A stretch of DNA of 8,528 nt, from contig JAFDDW010000055.1 in the NCBI GenBank assembly GCA_019310665.1, forward strand, positions 1 through 8,528. The letters run 5' to 3'. The number at the start of each line of letters is the position of its first letter. The stretch's first letter is position 1. Positions 1 to 7,053 of the stretch are shown here, piece by piece. The translations under genes were made by a program, and so were the position numbers. The stretch comes from Deltaproteobacteria bacterium. GTDB lineage: Bacteria; Desulfobacterota; Desulfobacteria; Desulfobacterales; JAFDCJ01. Below the pieces are notes generated by a model that saw nothing but the letters and a program-made list of their open reading frames with translations, did no database searches and was not told the DNA's origin.

Positions 1-1383
1 CGATACACACCAGTCCGGACGGGTCTCGATCATACCGTAGATTCTCTCCCGCCCCCAGCGCGGAATCCATTGAACCTTGTCGATGGCTTCCAGGGATTTT
101 TTCCGTAACCCGGTTTTTTCCATTGAGATAAACCACTGGGAAGTTGCCCGGAAAATAACCGGTTCCTTGCATCGCCAGCAGTGCGGGTAGGAATGCGACA
201 TCGTTTCTTTGTTAACCAGGGCGCCGTTTTCCTCCAATTTGGCATTGATAGTTTCGTTGGCATCAAATACAAATTCGCCTTTGAAGAAATCGACGTCATC
301 GGTGAAGCAACCCCTGTTGTCCACTGGAGAGTAAACATCCAGCCCGTAAGCAAGACCCACCTCGTAGTCCTCACGGCCGTGGCCGGGGGCGGTGTGCACA
401 CAACCGGTGCCGGCATCCAGCGTTACATGGTTTCCGAGTATTACCAATGAATCGCGCGGGTAGAGCGGGTGCCCGCAGCGCTTCTTTTCAAGGGCTTTGG
501 GATCGATTCCACCGATGACCGCAAAGTCGGCAATGCCAAAGGACTGCATGCAGGCATCGACCCGGTCACGGGCCAGAATATACACCGTGCTATTTCCAAC
601 ATCCACGGCGACATATTCAAAATCAGGATGAAGCGCAATCGCCAGATTCGCGGGCAGCGTCCACGGTGTGGTCGTCCAGATGACGACAAAAACATCCTTA
701 CCCTCCAGCGCCGGCAGTTCTTTGCTCAAATCGTCTTTCAACGAAAATTTGACGTAAATCGACGGTGTCGTGGCATCATAGTATTCGATTTCGGCCTCCG
801 CCAGGGCTGTTTGGCAGGTAAAGCACCAGTAAATCGGCTTTTTGCTGCGAAACAGGCTCCCATCCAGGGCGAATTTACCGCACTCTCTGGCAATGGTGGC
901 CTCGTAAACGTAATTCATGGTCAGGTAAGGATCATCCCAGATCCCCATCACCCCCAGGCGTTTGAATTCTTCGCGCTGAATGTCGATAAATTTTTCGGCA
1001 TATTTGCGACACAACCGGCGAACCTGGGCCTTGCTGAGCTCTTTCTTTTTTTCGCCAAGTTCCTTGTCCACGTTGTGCTCGATGGGCAGGCCGTGGCAAT
1101 CCCAGCCGGGCACATAGACAGCATCATAGCCGGCCATCTGCTTTGAGCGGACAATAATGTCCTTTAAGATTTTATTCAACGCCGTACCGATATGAATGTA
1201 ACCGTTGGCATAAGGAGGGCCGTCATGGAGAATAAACAGCTCTCTGCCCTTGGATGCATCGCGGATTTGTTGGTGCAAACCGGCTTTGTTCCAGGATTCC
1301 AGCTGCTCCGGTTCCCGTTTCACCAGACTGGCCTTCATGGGAAACGTGGTTGACGGAAGGTTAAGCGTCTTTTTATAGTCCAT
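1..1383 (-). CDS. ileS: Isoleucyl-tRNA synthetase, N-terminal half (runs off the left edge)
   Basis: This cytoplasmic enzyme charges tRNA-Ile with isoleucine using ATP and hydrolyses mischarged Val-tRNA. The reading frame is open for 461 codons with no internal stop; family members are usually about 930 residues, so roughly half is present. Class I catalytic signatures are visible: HIGT at residues 64-67 inside GPPYANGYIHIG, and GWDCHGLPIE at about 93-102. The CP1 editing domain shows TTTPWTLPAN (about 237-246) and GTGCVHTAPGHGRED (about 325-339). A CWRC pair lies at 402-405, and the frame leaves the window in the DWCVS segment (457-461), where the family reads DWCxSRQR. The start ATG at 1383-1381 is preceded on the coding strand by an AGGGGG ribosome site. 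It reads leftwards, 402 bases downstream of rfbA, and probably has its own promoter. The KMSKS loop and C-terminal tRNA-binding domain lie outside the window. Identification is very secure. Confidence 0.97.
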   Translation of the reverse strand, partial: MDYKKTLNLPSTTFPMKASLVKREPEQLESWNKAGLHQQIRDASKGRELFILHDGPPYANGYIHIGTALNKILKDIIVRSKQMAGYDAVYVPGWDCHGLPIEHNVDKELGEKKKELSKAQVRRLCRKYAEKFIDIQREEFKRLGVMGIWDDPYLTMNYVYEATIARECGKFALDGSLFRSKKPIYWCFTCQTALAEAEIEYYDATTPSIYVKFSLKDDLSKELPALEGKDVFVVIWTTTPWTLPANLAIALHPDFEYVAVDVGNSTVYILARDRVDACMQSFGIADFAVIGGIDPKALEKKRCGHPLYPRDSLVILGNHVTLDAGTGCVHTAPGHGREDYEVGLAYGLDVYSPVDNRGCFTDDVDFFKGEFVFDANETINAKLEENGALVNKETMSHSYPHCWRCKEPVIFRATSQWFISMEKTGLRKKSLEAIDKVQWIPRWGRERIYGMIETRPDWCVS

Positions 1384-1463
1384 TGATCCCCCTATCTCGG
1401 ATTTTTTTTAAACTTAGATTTTTACTCCTTATCCAGAATCCTGTCAAGGAAATAGAGGGTTTC

Positions 1464-1480
1464 GATTTCGGATTTGGGAT
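1464..1480 (+). repeat. Left arm of a 17-base inverted repeat in GGATTT-rich DNA
   Basis: The arm gatttcggatttgggat is the exact reverse complement of 1754-1770. It is followed up to about 1521 by degenerate copies of GGATTT/GGATTG (for example at 1492, 1500 and 1513). The low-complexity heptamer-like texture differs from the flanking genes. It is probably a dispersed intergenic repeat family of this genome; that is an inference. Confidence 0.75.
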
Positions 1481-1753
1481 TATCTCGATTTTGGATTGCG
1501 GATTGGGGATTTTGGATTTTATTAAGGAAAGAGAGCTGATTTTAAACTGATTGGTATATGGATTCTATACTTAAAGCCCTGTTCCCTGCCGGTAACACCA
1601 TCCTGCCTGGCGAAATTATAAGGAGGACGGATGTCACGGCTTGGCGGGAAGACGGCCGTCACCCTCAACATTTTTTCTTTCACCTTATTCCCTAAGCCTT
1701 TTATCTTCTAGGTTTCTTATACCTATATAAATAAGAATATGATCCTTTTAACC

Positions 1754-1770
1754 ATCCCAAATCCGAAATC
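1754..1770 (-). repeat. Right arm of the 17-base inverted repeat
   Basis: The arm atcccaaatccgaaatc is the exact reverse complement of 1464-1480, with 273 bases between the arms. One further related unit, cgaaattt, follows directly, 16 bases before the rfbA stop codon. An 11-base piece (aatccgaaatc) recurs at 4267-4277 upstream of the HAD hydrolase gene, supporting a dispersed family. Confidence 0.75.
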
Positions 1771-1785
1771 CGAAATTTCCAATTC

Positions 1786-2664
1786 CTACTTTTCGTCCGT
1801 TTCCCGGGCGATCTCCATCAAATAGCGCCCGTAATCGTTTTTCAGGTATTGGGAGGCCAGGTGCTTGAGCTGGTCACTGTCGATGTAGCCCAGGCGGAAG
1901 GCTATCTCCTCCGGGCATGAAACTTTTAAACCCTGTCTTTCCTGAATCGCCTGCACATAGCTTGCAGCTTGTTGAAGTGCTTCGTGGGTTCCGGTATCGA
2001 GCCAGGCAAAGCCCCTTCCCAGAAGTTCGACCCTGAGATCATCCCGTTGTAAATAGGCCATGTTTACATCGGTGATTTCCAGCTCGCCCCGGGCAGAAGG
2101 TTTGAGTTTGCCGGCGATGTTGACCACATCATTGTCGTAAAAATAGAGCCCCGGAACCGCGTATTGTGATCTGGGATTTTTGGGTTTTTCCACGATTCCG
2201 GTCACCTTGCCGTCCGAATCAAATTCAACCACGCCATATCGTTCCGGGTCACGCACCAGGTAACCAAAAATCAACCCGCCCTGAGTCAGTTGGGCGGCAC
2301 GCCTCAAAATATTGGAAAGACCCGGGCCGTAGAAAATATTGTCTCCCAACATGAGACATACCATATCCTGGCCGATAAACGATTTTCCTATGATAAAGGC
2401 CTGGGCAAGCCCTTCGGGACGCGGTTGTTCGGCATAGGAAAACAACAGTCCCAGCTGAGACCCGTCCCCGAGTATTCTGCGAAATATGGGCAAATCATTG
2501 GGGGTTGAAATGATGAGAATTTCCCGGATTCCGGCCATCATGAGCACGGAAAGCGGATAGTAAATCATGGGTTTGTCATACACCGGCAGCATCTGTTTGC
2601 TGACTCCGAGGGTCAGCGGAAACAGCCTTGAACCCGAACCGCCCGCCAAAATAATACCTTTCAT
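1786..2664 (-). CDS. rfbA: Glucose-1-phosphate thymidylyltransferase (RmlA/RfbA)
   Basis: This enzyme catalyses dTTP + glucose-1-phosphate to dTDP-glucose + PPi, the first step of dTDP-L-rhamnose and related deoxysugar supply for O-antigen or other surface polysaccharides. The product is 292 residues, the usual length. The nucleotide-binding signature GGSGSRLFPLT is at residues 8-18, with Ser12 where the family often has Thr. SKQMLPVYDKPMIYYPL follows at 22-38, PEGLAQAF at 83-90, and LGDNIFYG at 106-113 with metal-binding Asp108. The C-terminal half has the typical PERYGVVEFD, LYFYDNDVV, KPSARGELEITDVN, WLDTGTHEAL and QGLKVSCPEEIAFR stretches. The start at 2664 has a GGAG about 10 bases upstream. 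No rmlB, rmlC or rmlD is adjacent here, so the gene stands apart from a full rml cluster in this window. It overlaps nothing and may be co-transcribed with the HNH gene 85 bases upstream. Confidence 0.97.
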   Translation of the reverse strand: MKGIILAGGSGSRLFPLTLGVSKQMLPVYDKPMIYYPLSVLMMAGIREILIISTPNDLPIFRRILGDGSQLGLLFSYAEQPRPEGLAQAFIIGKSFIGQDMVCLMLGDNIFYGPGLSNILRRAAQLTQGGLIFGYLVRDPERYGVVEFDSDGKVTGIVEKPKNPRSQYAVPGLYFYDNDVVNIAGKLKPSARGELEITDVNMAYLQRDDLRVELLGRGFAWLDTGTHEALQQAASYVQAIQERQGLKVSCPEEIAFRLGYIDSDQLKHLASQYLKNDYGRYLMEIARETDEK

Positions 2665-2749
2665 ATTATCATTTCTCCGTACCTTTCAATTGAATAATGA
2701 AGACTGAATATAACAATTCATGCTTGTTGGTAAATCAAAACTTAAGTGC

Positions 2750-3256
2750 CTAGTAAACCCCTAATTCTTTAAGTACCTTATACACCCCAAGGTTTTCAAA
2801 TTTTATACGTAAAAATTCCGAGATGGTCGGCTGAAACGCCTTAAGATTAAGATACATTTTGGCTTCGCTGGGGGTACGACCTCCTTTTTTTAAGTTGCAG
2901 GCTTTGCAGGCGGCCACACAATTTTCAAAAGTTGTCTCACCGCCCCTTGATTTCGGTATGATATGATCGATGGAAAGCTTTCCTTTTCGGGTACCGCAAT
3001 AGGCGCACTGAAATCGATCTCTGACCAGAACGTTGCGTTTGGTAAACGCCACCCGGGACCGGTAAATCGTCCGGATCAGTTTGATCAGCCGCATCACGGC
3101 AGGAACTTTAAACTCCCTTCCGCTGGAATTGTGAACGGACTGCTTAGAATCCCGGACGACCTCAACCTTTCCCTTGGCCATCAGGCAAAAAGCGCGCTTC
3201 CAGTGCACCATATTCAAAAACGAGTAATCGGCATTCAACAACACACACTGTGTCAT
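2750..3256 (-). CDS. HNH endonuclease family protein
   Basis: The product is 168 residues with an HNH (His-Me finger) nuclease fold. It has two zinc-binding pairs, C84-x2-C87 (FQCAYCG) and C117-x2-C120 (ACKACN). Between them lies the catalytic core D97-H98 (SIDHIIPKSRGG) with N112, followed by N121. The N-terminal 80 residues (MTQCVLLNADYSFLN.., WKRAFCLMAKGKVEVV) match a widespread stand-alone HNH family found as single chromosomal genes in many bacteria. Its physiological role is not established, so I name only the fold. The frame is open upstream to 3319, but I prefer the ATG at 3256-3254: GGGAGA lies at good spacing before it and family members start MTQ..LNADY. An adjacent ATG at 3259 is the alternative. 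The gene is divergent from the methyltransferase at 3494, and about 110 bases upstream are likely shared regulatory DNA. Confidence 0.88.
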   Translation of the reverse strand: MTQCVLLNADYSFLNMVHWKRAFCLMAKGKVEVVRDSKQSVHNSSGREFKVPAVMRLIKLIRTIYRSRVAFTKRNVLVRDRFQCAYCGTRKGKLSIDHIIPKSRGGETTFENCVAACKACNLKKGGRTPSEAKMYLNLKAFQPTISEFLRIKFENLGVYKVLKELGVY

Positions 3257-3493
3257 CATATTCTCCCGCAAGATAGCATATGGAAATGACCCTTCTCGAA
3301 CCCCGGCCAGACTAGACAAGAATAACCTATATGTATACTAAAATCAATACTGCGGTGCGGTTTTGGCATGCTCCGGAGTGAAACAACAGCCGTCATCGGA
3401 TTATTCTTGCAAGATCAATTCCTGCGAAGTATTATCCATTTTTTGCAACTTTGCGCACCATTGGCAAAAAAACACCATAATAATTTAAATGCT

Positions 3494-4051
3494 ATGCTCG
3501 ATCATTTTGATCTTATCGCTTCCGTTTATGACCGCTTGATCGGCCCGCCGGATACCGGACGCCTGCGGCAATTATTGAAATTGCCGACAACGGGCTGGTT
3601 GCTGGACGGCGGGGGCGGCACCGGACGGGTTTCATCCCATCTCAGAACCCTGGTAGACAACATTGCTGTCAGCGATTTGTCTTTGCGCATGCTGAAAAAA
3701 GCACCGCATAAAGAAGTCTGCCCTGTAAGTGCCCATGTTGAACGCCTGCCCTTTGCTGATGAATCCTTTGACCGCGTCTTGGTGGTCGATGCCCTGCACC
3801 ACTTCTGTGATCAACAAGAATCGATTGAAGATTTACTGCGCGTGCTCAAACCGGCTGGCAGGCTGGTCATCGAAGAACCGGACTTTAATCACAAAGGGGT
3901 TAAAATTCTGGCCCTGGCGGAAAAAATACTGCTGATGCGCAGTCATTTCCATACGCCGCAAAAAATCCGGGAAATGATCGCATCCTGTGGATATTCGGCC
4001 AAAATTGAGCATGACGGTCGCTATACCGCCTGGGTTGTGGTCGATAAATAA
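3494..4051 (+). CDS. Class I SAM-dependent methyltransferase (UbiE/Methyltransf_11-like)
   Basis: The predicted protein is 185 residues from the preferred start and looks like a soluble Rossmann-fold methyltransferase that transfers a methyl group from S-adenosylmethionine to an unknown acceptor. Visible motifs are FDLIASVYDRLIGPP at the N terminus, motif I LLDGGGGTGR (residues 36-45, Asp38 and the glycine loop), the acidic end of strand 2 at VSDLS (Asp61), a RLPFADESFDRVLVVDALHHF stretch covering the post-motif-I and motif-IV region, and LLRVLKPAGRLVIEEPD as the characteristic post-strand-5 segment. The frame is open upstream to an ATG at 3368, but those 42 residues look unlike the family. 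MLDHFDLIASVYDR is the typical beginning. Neither start has a clear ribosome site, so the start is uncertain. The acceptor cannot be told from sequence; quinone, lipid or small-molecule methylation are all possible. Confidence 0.85.
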   Translation: MLDHFDLIASVYDRLIGPPDTGRLRQLLKLPTTGWLLDGGGGTGRVSSHLRTLVDNIAVSDLSLRMLKKAPHKEVCPVSAHVERLPFADESFDRVLVVDALHHFCDQQESIEDLLRVLKPAGRLVIEEPDFNHKGVKILALAEKILLMRSHFHTPQKIREMIASCGYSAKIEHDGRYTAWVVVDK

Positions 4052-4284
4052 CTTTTAAAGTCATTGGCGAAAAGGGCCTCGCAATATTCTAAAGGCGTTA
4101 AAAAGAATCCCTTTTGGACGGTAAAAGTTGCCATCCGGGCCGAATTTTGAGACGCCGGACTAATATCATTTGACCTTTTGAAATATTCACAATATTGATT
4201 AGAAGCTATCTGTCAGTTTTATTTTTTTGGCGTTTTATTATAAATTAGGATTTCATTCATTAAATAAATCCGAAATCGGAAAAT

Positions 4285-5250
4285 ATGTCCCAACCTCTCT
4301 TTTTACAGAACATCATTGCCTGCATATGGGATTTTGACAAGACCTTAATTCCCGGATACATGCAGGAGCCCCTATTCGAAAAATACCGGGTAGATCCGAA
4401 AAAATTCTGGAAAGAAGTCGGGGAACTGCCGAATTACTACAAAAAGGACGGCATGAGCCTGATTGCCTCGGACACGGTCTACCTCAACCACATCCTCACC
4501 TACACCAGAGAAGGGATCTTCGAGGGCCTCAACAATGACACCCTGAGAAAGCTGGGGGAGAAAATCACCTTCTATAAGGGGCTGCCGAAATTTTTTAATG
4601 AAGTCAAAAATTACGTTCGTACCAATCCCGATTATCGGCAGCATGAAATCCAGGTGGAACATTACATCGTCTCAACCGGATTGCGGCAGATGATACTGGG
4701 CAGCAAAATTGCCCCTTACATCGATGGGGTGTGGGGATGCGAATTTGTGGAAAATCCGCCAGGACCGGGGTTTTTGGAAAAAAAATCCAAACCGGAAAAG
4801 ACCAAACCGAAAATATTATCGCAGATTGCCTATGCCCTGGACCATACCACCAAAACCCGATCTGTATTTGAAATTAACAAAGGCACCAATAAACTACCGG
4901 ACATTGATGTCAACGCCAAGATCCCGGATGAAGACCGCCGGGTGCCTTTTCAGAATATGATATATGTGGCCGACGGCCCCAGCGATATCCCGGTTTTTTC
5001 CATTATCAACCAGTTTGGGGGAAGAACCTTTGCCGTCTACCAGCACGGCTCCAAAGAAGAATTTTCCCAGGTCAATAACTTCCAGAAACAGGGCCGGGTG
5101 CAGTCATTCGGTGAAGCCAACTACACCGAAGACTCTCAAACAGCCATGTGGATTAAAAATGCGATTAGCGAAATAGCGGATTTAATCGTGAAGAACAGAG
5201 AAGGAGCACTGGGAGACAAAATCGGTAAACCACCGAAGCATTTGGATTGA
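4285..5250 (+). CDS. HAD-superfamily hydrolase (phosphatase-like)
   Basis: The product is 321 residues and cytoplasmic, with no signal peptide or membrane segment. Haloacid dehalogenase motifs occur in order: motif I WDFDKTLIP (nucleophile Asp16, acid/base Asp18, Thr20), motif II IVSTG (Ser130), a plausible motif III lysine at 199 in FEINKG, and motif IV VADGPSDIPVF (Asp230, Asp234). This set implies Mg-dependent phosphoryl transfer, most likely a phosphatase. A helical cap of about 90 residues sits between motifs I and II (YRVDPKKFWKEVGELPNYY...). About 97 residues separate motifs II and IV, longer than in compact HAD proteins, and include a Lys/Pro-rich segment. The substrate is unknown. 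The ATG at 4285 has only a weak GGAAAA-type ribosome site. The gene is monocistronic by spacing, with 233 bases before it and 188 after it. Confidence 0.88.
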   Translation: MSQPLFLQNIIACIWDFDKTLIPGYMQEPLFEKYRVDPKKFWKEVGELPNYYKKDGMSLIASDTVYLNHILTYTREGIFEGLNNDTLRKLGEKITFYKGLPKFFNEVKNYVRTNPDYRQHEIQVEHYIVSTGLRQMILGSKIAPYIDGVWGCEFVENPPGPGFLEKKSKPEKTKPKILSQIAYALDHTTKTRSVFEINKGTNKLPDIDVNAKIPDEDRRVPFQNMIYVADGPSDIPVFSIINQFGGRTFAVYQHGSKEEFSQVNNFQKQGRVQSFGEANYTEDSQTAMWIKNAISEIADLIVKNREGALGDKIGKPPKHLD

Positions 5251-5333
5251 CCTGACGGTCAATCGATAGAGGAGCGCTTCGCTACTTGAGGTTTGAGACC
5301 AAAGCAAAACAATTATCTGTGTTAATCCGCCTG

Positions 5334-5405
5334 CCCAGTTAAATGTTTACCCCGTGAAATCTCTGTTGTACTTATTTCTCTGGGGCGTAACCTATTTAAC
5401 CGGGG
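5334..5405. repeat. Long imperfect inverted repeat (hairpin) upstream of the Cys-tail gene
   Basis: The left arm (5334-5360) and right arm (5374-5405) pair over most of their length: CCC.GTTAAAT (from 5334) with ATTTAAC.GGG, then GTT with AAC, CCCC with GGGG, and GAAAT (5356-5360) with ATTTC (5374-5378). They enclose a 13-base loop (5361-5373). There is no run of T, so it is not a classical terminator. It ends about 34 bases before the ATG at 5439. It could be a leader structure or one copy of a REP/MITE-like dispersed palindrome; I cannot tell which from one copy. Confidence 0.7.
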
Positions 5406-5438
5406 GGTCCCTGAGAAAATGAAAAAGGACCGATTTCA

Positions 5439-5837
5439 ATGAACAAAGTCGAAAATTTAAAAAAGATCGCCCTCTCCTTCCACGCCGGTACGTCAAAGGA
5501 CAGCATGGATCTTACCCCGAAGTATCCCGAATTTGACTTCATCTTCGCTCTAGGTCCGGATGGAATGACACCATTTGAATATGAACTGGTGGACAAAACA
5601 GAAGGTGAGGAGGTTTTACTTCTTATTCATAAACAAGCGTTTTACAATTTTTTCGAGCACTTGAACCCACCCATATGGGATTTATTTGACGACCGCGAAG
5701 ATGTTTATTTAAAAGCGAAAATTGCTGCCGTAACCACGTCGGACACTCGGGATATTGTCAAAGCCATGGCGGAAATGACCGCCCACGGCGGTGGCGGGTG
5801 TGACTGTGGCGGTGATTGCGGCTGCGGGTGTGGATAG
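5439..5837 (+). CDS. Small protein with a Gly/Cys-rich C-terminal tail, possibly metal-binding
   Basis: The product is 132 residues and I do not recognise a named family with confidence. The first 110 or so residues look like a compact soluble domain. The segment GPDGMTPFEYELVDKTEGEEVLLLIHK faintly resembles the core of FKBP/SlyD-type peptidyl-prolyl isomerases, but this is only an impression. The last 16 residues form an unusual tail of glycine plus five cysteines (121, 123, 127, 129, 131) with aspartates, right after His116. A Cys/Asp/His tail like this suggests binding of a soft metal such as Ni, Zn or Cu, as in SlyD-type tails; a modified-peptide role is less likely given the large folded domain. 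The start ATG at 5439 has AAGGA about 10 bases upstream. The SWIB gene follows 47 bases downstream with a strong ribosome site, so the two are probably one transcript. Confidence 0.8.
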   Translation: MNKVENLKKIALSFHAGTSKDSMDLTPKYPEFDFIFALGPDGMTPFEYELVDKTEGEEVLLLIHKQAFYNFFEHLNPPIWDLFDDREDVYLKAKIAAVTTSDTRDIVKAMAEMTAHGGGGCDCGGDCGCGCG

Positions 5838-5884
5838 TTAACTGACAGGAAATATATATAAATCTAAACATGAAGGAGTTAAAA

Positions 5885-6211
5885 ATGGCAGAAGCAAAAG
5901 GATTGATGAAACCGGTAAAGCTGAAAAATGAGCTGGCAGAGCTTCTGGGAGCAACAGAACTTCCCAGGACAGAGATAACCAAAAAACTATGGGACTATAT
6001 TAAAGCGAATAAACTTCAGACAAAGACTGAAAATGGAAAGCCTGAGAACGCAGGCAAGTTCATTGTGGCTGATGCTAGCTTGCTCCCGATCTTCAAAAAC
6101 ACAAAATCAAAGAGCAAATCAGGCAAAGTCACTGACCTTACAAACCTGAAGGAGGGCCAGACGATCAACATGATGCAAATGGCCGCTGTTGTCGGCGCAA
6201 ACATAGAATAA
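5885..6211 (+). CDS. SWIB/MDM2-domain protein
   Basis: The product is 108 residues and consists essentially of one SWIB domain: GLMKPVKLKNELAELLGATELPRTE (6-30) followed by ITKKLWDYIKANKLQ (31-45), the hallmark KLWDYIK helix, then KFIVADASLLPIF. SWIB domains are best known from eukaryotic chromatin remodelling subunits and the MDM2 p53-binding fold. Small stand-alone versions exist in some bacteria, including chlamydiae, where a role in DNA or chromatin condensation has been proposed. Here a basic KNTKSKSKSGK linker follows the core, compatible with nucleic-acid contact, but the function is unproved. I chose the ATG at 5885 because AAGGAG (5873-5878) sits at ideal spacing; the in-frame ATG at 5870 overlaps that ribosome site and is unlikely. 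Confidence 0.88.
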   Translation: MAEAKGLMKPVKLKNELAELLGATELPRTEITKKLWDYIKANKLQTKTENGKPENAGKFIVADASLLPIFKNTKSKSKSGKVTDLTNLKEGQTINMMQMAAVVGANIE

Positions 6212-6501
6212 GCTTAAATTGTCGGACCTGCATATGTGAAAAGGGGTCTACTCTTGACCCTTGATTGGTCTGGCCAGAAAATCGAAAGCGATCTTGCATT
6301 CCACATGAAGGAATTACGTGGTCAAACATTGATGCAAGACTTTTTTTACCCCCTTTTAAGATCGTCAATGCGCTGTAACTCTTTTTCCACAAAGCGCCTC
6401 AATATCAGGGATATGAAGACTTTTTTCTCGCATATCGGATATATCGGCAAAATGAAGAAAAATTTCTACATTTTACGATTGCAATATCCGGCTTTAATAA
6501 G

Positions 6502-6596
6502 TCTTAACGCTATGAAATTCAATAAAATAATGTAAACATCGGGCGTGATTTCGTGACATGATATCACGCGTTTTTTCGGTATAATCATTGTTATGT
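6502..6596 (+). repeat. Tentative attC-like site upstream of the methyltransferase remnant
   Basis: TCTTAAC (6502-6508) and GTTATGT (6590-6596) could serve as outer R'' and R' boxes 95 bases apart. ATGA (6511-6514) can pair with TCAT (6585-6588), and a good central hairpin GCGTGAT/ATCACGC (6543-6569) lies between. Pairing of the arms is otherwise poor. The same GTTATGT occurs at the end of the better site at 7836-7962. In addition, the ATG at 6615 follows 24 bases after the G/TT junction, as in a cassette. This is weaker than the three sites downstream. Confidence 0.3.
6543..6576 (+). terminator. Terminator-like hairpin with T run
   Basis: The stem is GCGTGAT (6543-6549) with ATCACGC (6563-6569) and a 13-base loop, followed after one G by TTTTTT (6571-6576). 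The geometry fits a Rho-independent terminator reading rightwards, which would end transcription from the Cys-tail/SWIB operon more than 300 bases upstream. The long loop and the distance make the assignment uncertain. The same stem could be the centre of a folded attC-like site. Confidence 0.45.
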
Positions 6597-6614
6597 GAGG
6601 AATAGAGAGACCAT

Positions 6615-7039
6615 ATGGATCTAAAGGGCATATTTGATGAGGTATCCAACAGGCTCGAGGGCGGGTTCAAGATGCCGGCTGGGCCAATATTGAATTAGTA
6701 CAGTCGGATCTCGCCGAATACGATTTTCCAAATGGAGTCACGGGAATATTATCGACCCTGGCTATTACACTTGTTCCGGAATACGACGAGGTGATCCGCA
6801 ACGGCGCCACGGCCCTGATGCCAGGCGGAAGGATGGCAATTCTTGACTTTAAAGAACCGGAAAACTGGCCCAAATGGTTAGTTCGGTTCACTGCCTGGTT
6901 GAATAAGCCGTACGGTGTAAGCTTGGATTTAACAAGTCGTCATCCTTGGGAATCGATAAGTCGCTATTTATCAGTTATTGAATTTCGAGAATACTATCAG
7001 GGAGTCCTTTATCTTTCTGTGGGTGAAACCCTCCCATAA
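6615..7039 (+). pseudogene. Truncated, probably frameshifted SAM methyltransferase remnant
   Basis: From about 6641 to the stop at 7037-7039 the frame reads GIQQARGRVQDAGW, NIELVQSDLAEYDFPNGV, GILSTLAITLVPEYDEVI, ALMPGGRMAILDFKEPENWP, RHPWESISRYL and YLSVGETLP. This is the central and C-terminal part of a class I methyltransferase. The SAM-binding glycine motif I and everything before it are missing. An ATG at 6615 with purine-rich sequence upstream opens another frame, MDLKGIFDE, which resembles the strand-2 segment (V/I)DLxxxM. It ends at a stop near 6696. Losing one base near 6640 would join the two frames, so a single frameshift on an already truncated copy is the likely history. Translation from the internal ATG at 6791 would give only 82 residues. 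It is immediately followed by an attC-like palindrome. No activity is expected. Confidence 0.7.
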
Positions 7040-7053
7040 ACGAGCCTATCGCT

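Larger units (their letters stand above)
1384..1785. other. Gene-free gap between rfbA and ileS
   Basis: This 402-base gap lies between the end of rfbA and the start of ileS, both read leftwards, so it should hold the ileS promoter and leader and the rfbA 3' end. I see no convincing coding region. The outer parts carry GGATTT-like strings forming a long inverted pair (listed separately). The middle is plain, with a small perfect palindrome gacggccgtc at 1651-1660. A 26-codon plus-strand frame at 1631-1711 follows a good AGGAGG (1621-1626), but it has no recognisable product and I do not call it a gene. Confidence 0.6.
6212..6614. other. Gene-free stretch between the SWIB gene and the methyltransferase remnant
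   Basis: This stretch holds 403 bases with no gene I can support. A 99-codon plus-strand frame (6236-6535) has no ribosome site, no recognisable motif and an unnatural composition. Close to the SWIB stop is a hairpin, AAGG(g)GTC/GACCCTT at 6241-6262, without a T run. Near the right end are a terminator-like hairpin, a TATAAT (6580-6585) and a GTTATGT that could end an attC-like site; these are described separately. Confidence 0.55.

Noticed and set aside
469..1146. Long plus-strand open frame of 225 codons, with another at 181-450
   Set aside because: Both lie wholly antisense to the unmistakable ileS frame and their translations resemble no protein family.
948..1154. Short minus-strand frames inside ileS, also at 30-416 and 441-695
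   Set aside because: They are out-of-frame shadows of ileS, whose own frame is open from 1383 to 1 and carries all family motifs.
1621..1690. Possible riboswitch or terminator in the rfbA-ileS gap
   Set aside because: The GC-rich part has only a loopless palindrome (gacggccgtc) and a weak 5-base stem; no known riboswitch core was recognised.
1631..1711. 26-codon plus-strand ORF after a good AGGAGG
   Set aside because: It is too short, has no recognisable motif, and lies between two minus-strand genes; chance occurrence is likely.
3368..3493. N-terminal extension of the methyltransferase from the ATG at 3368
   Set aside because: The 42 extra residues look unlike the family and the ATG has no ribosome site; the family-like start is at 3494, though this is not certain.
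4068..4126. AAAAGGG...CCCTTTT inverted pair downstream of the methyltransferase gene as a terminator
   Set aside because: The arms are only seven bases with a long loop and no T run follows.
6241..6262. Hairpin AAGG(g)GTC/GACCCTT as terminator of the SWIB operon
   Set aside because: The stem is short with a bulge and there is no T run after it; left as an unassigned hairpin.
6236..6535. 99-codon plus-strand frame after the SWIB gene
   Set aside because: There is no ribosome site, no motif, and a composition unlike neighbouring genes; it also runs through hairpin-forming sequence.
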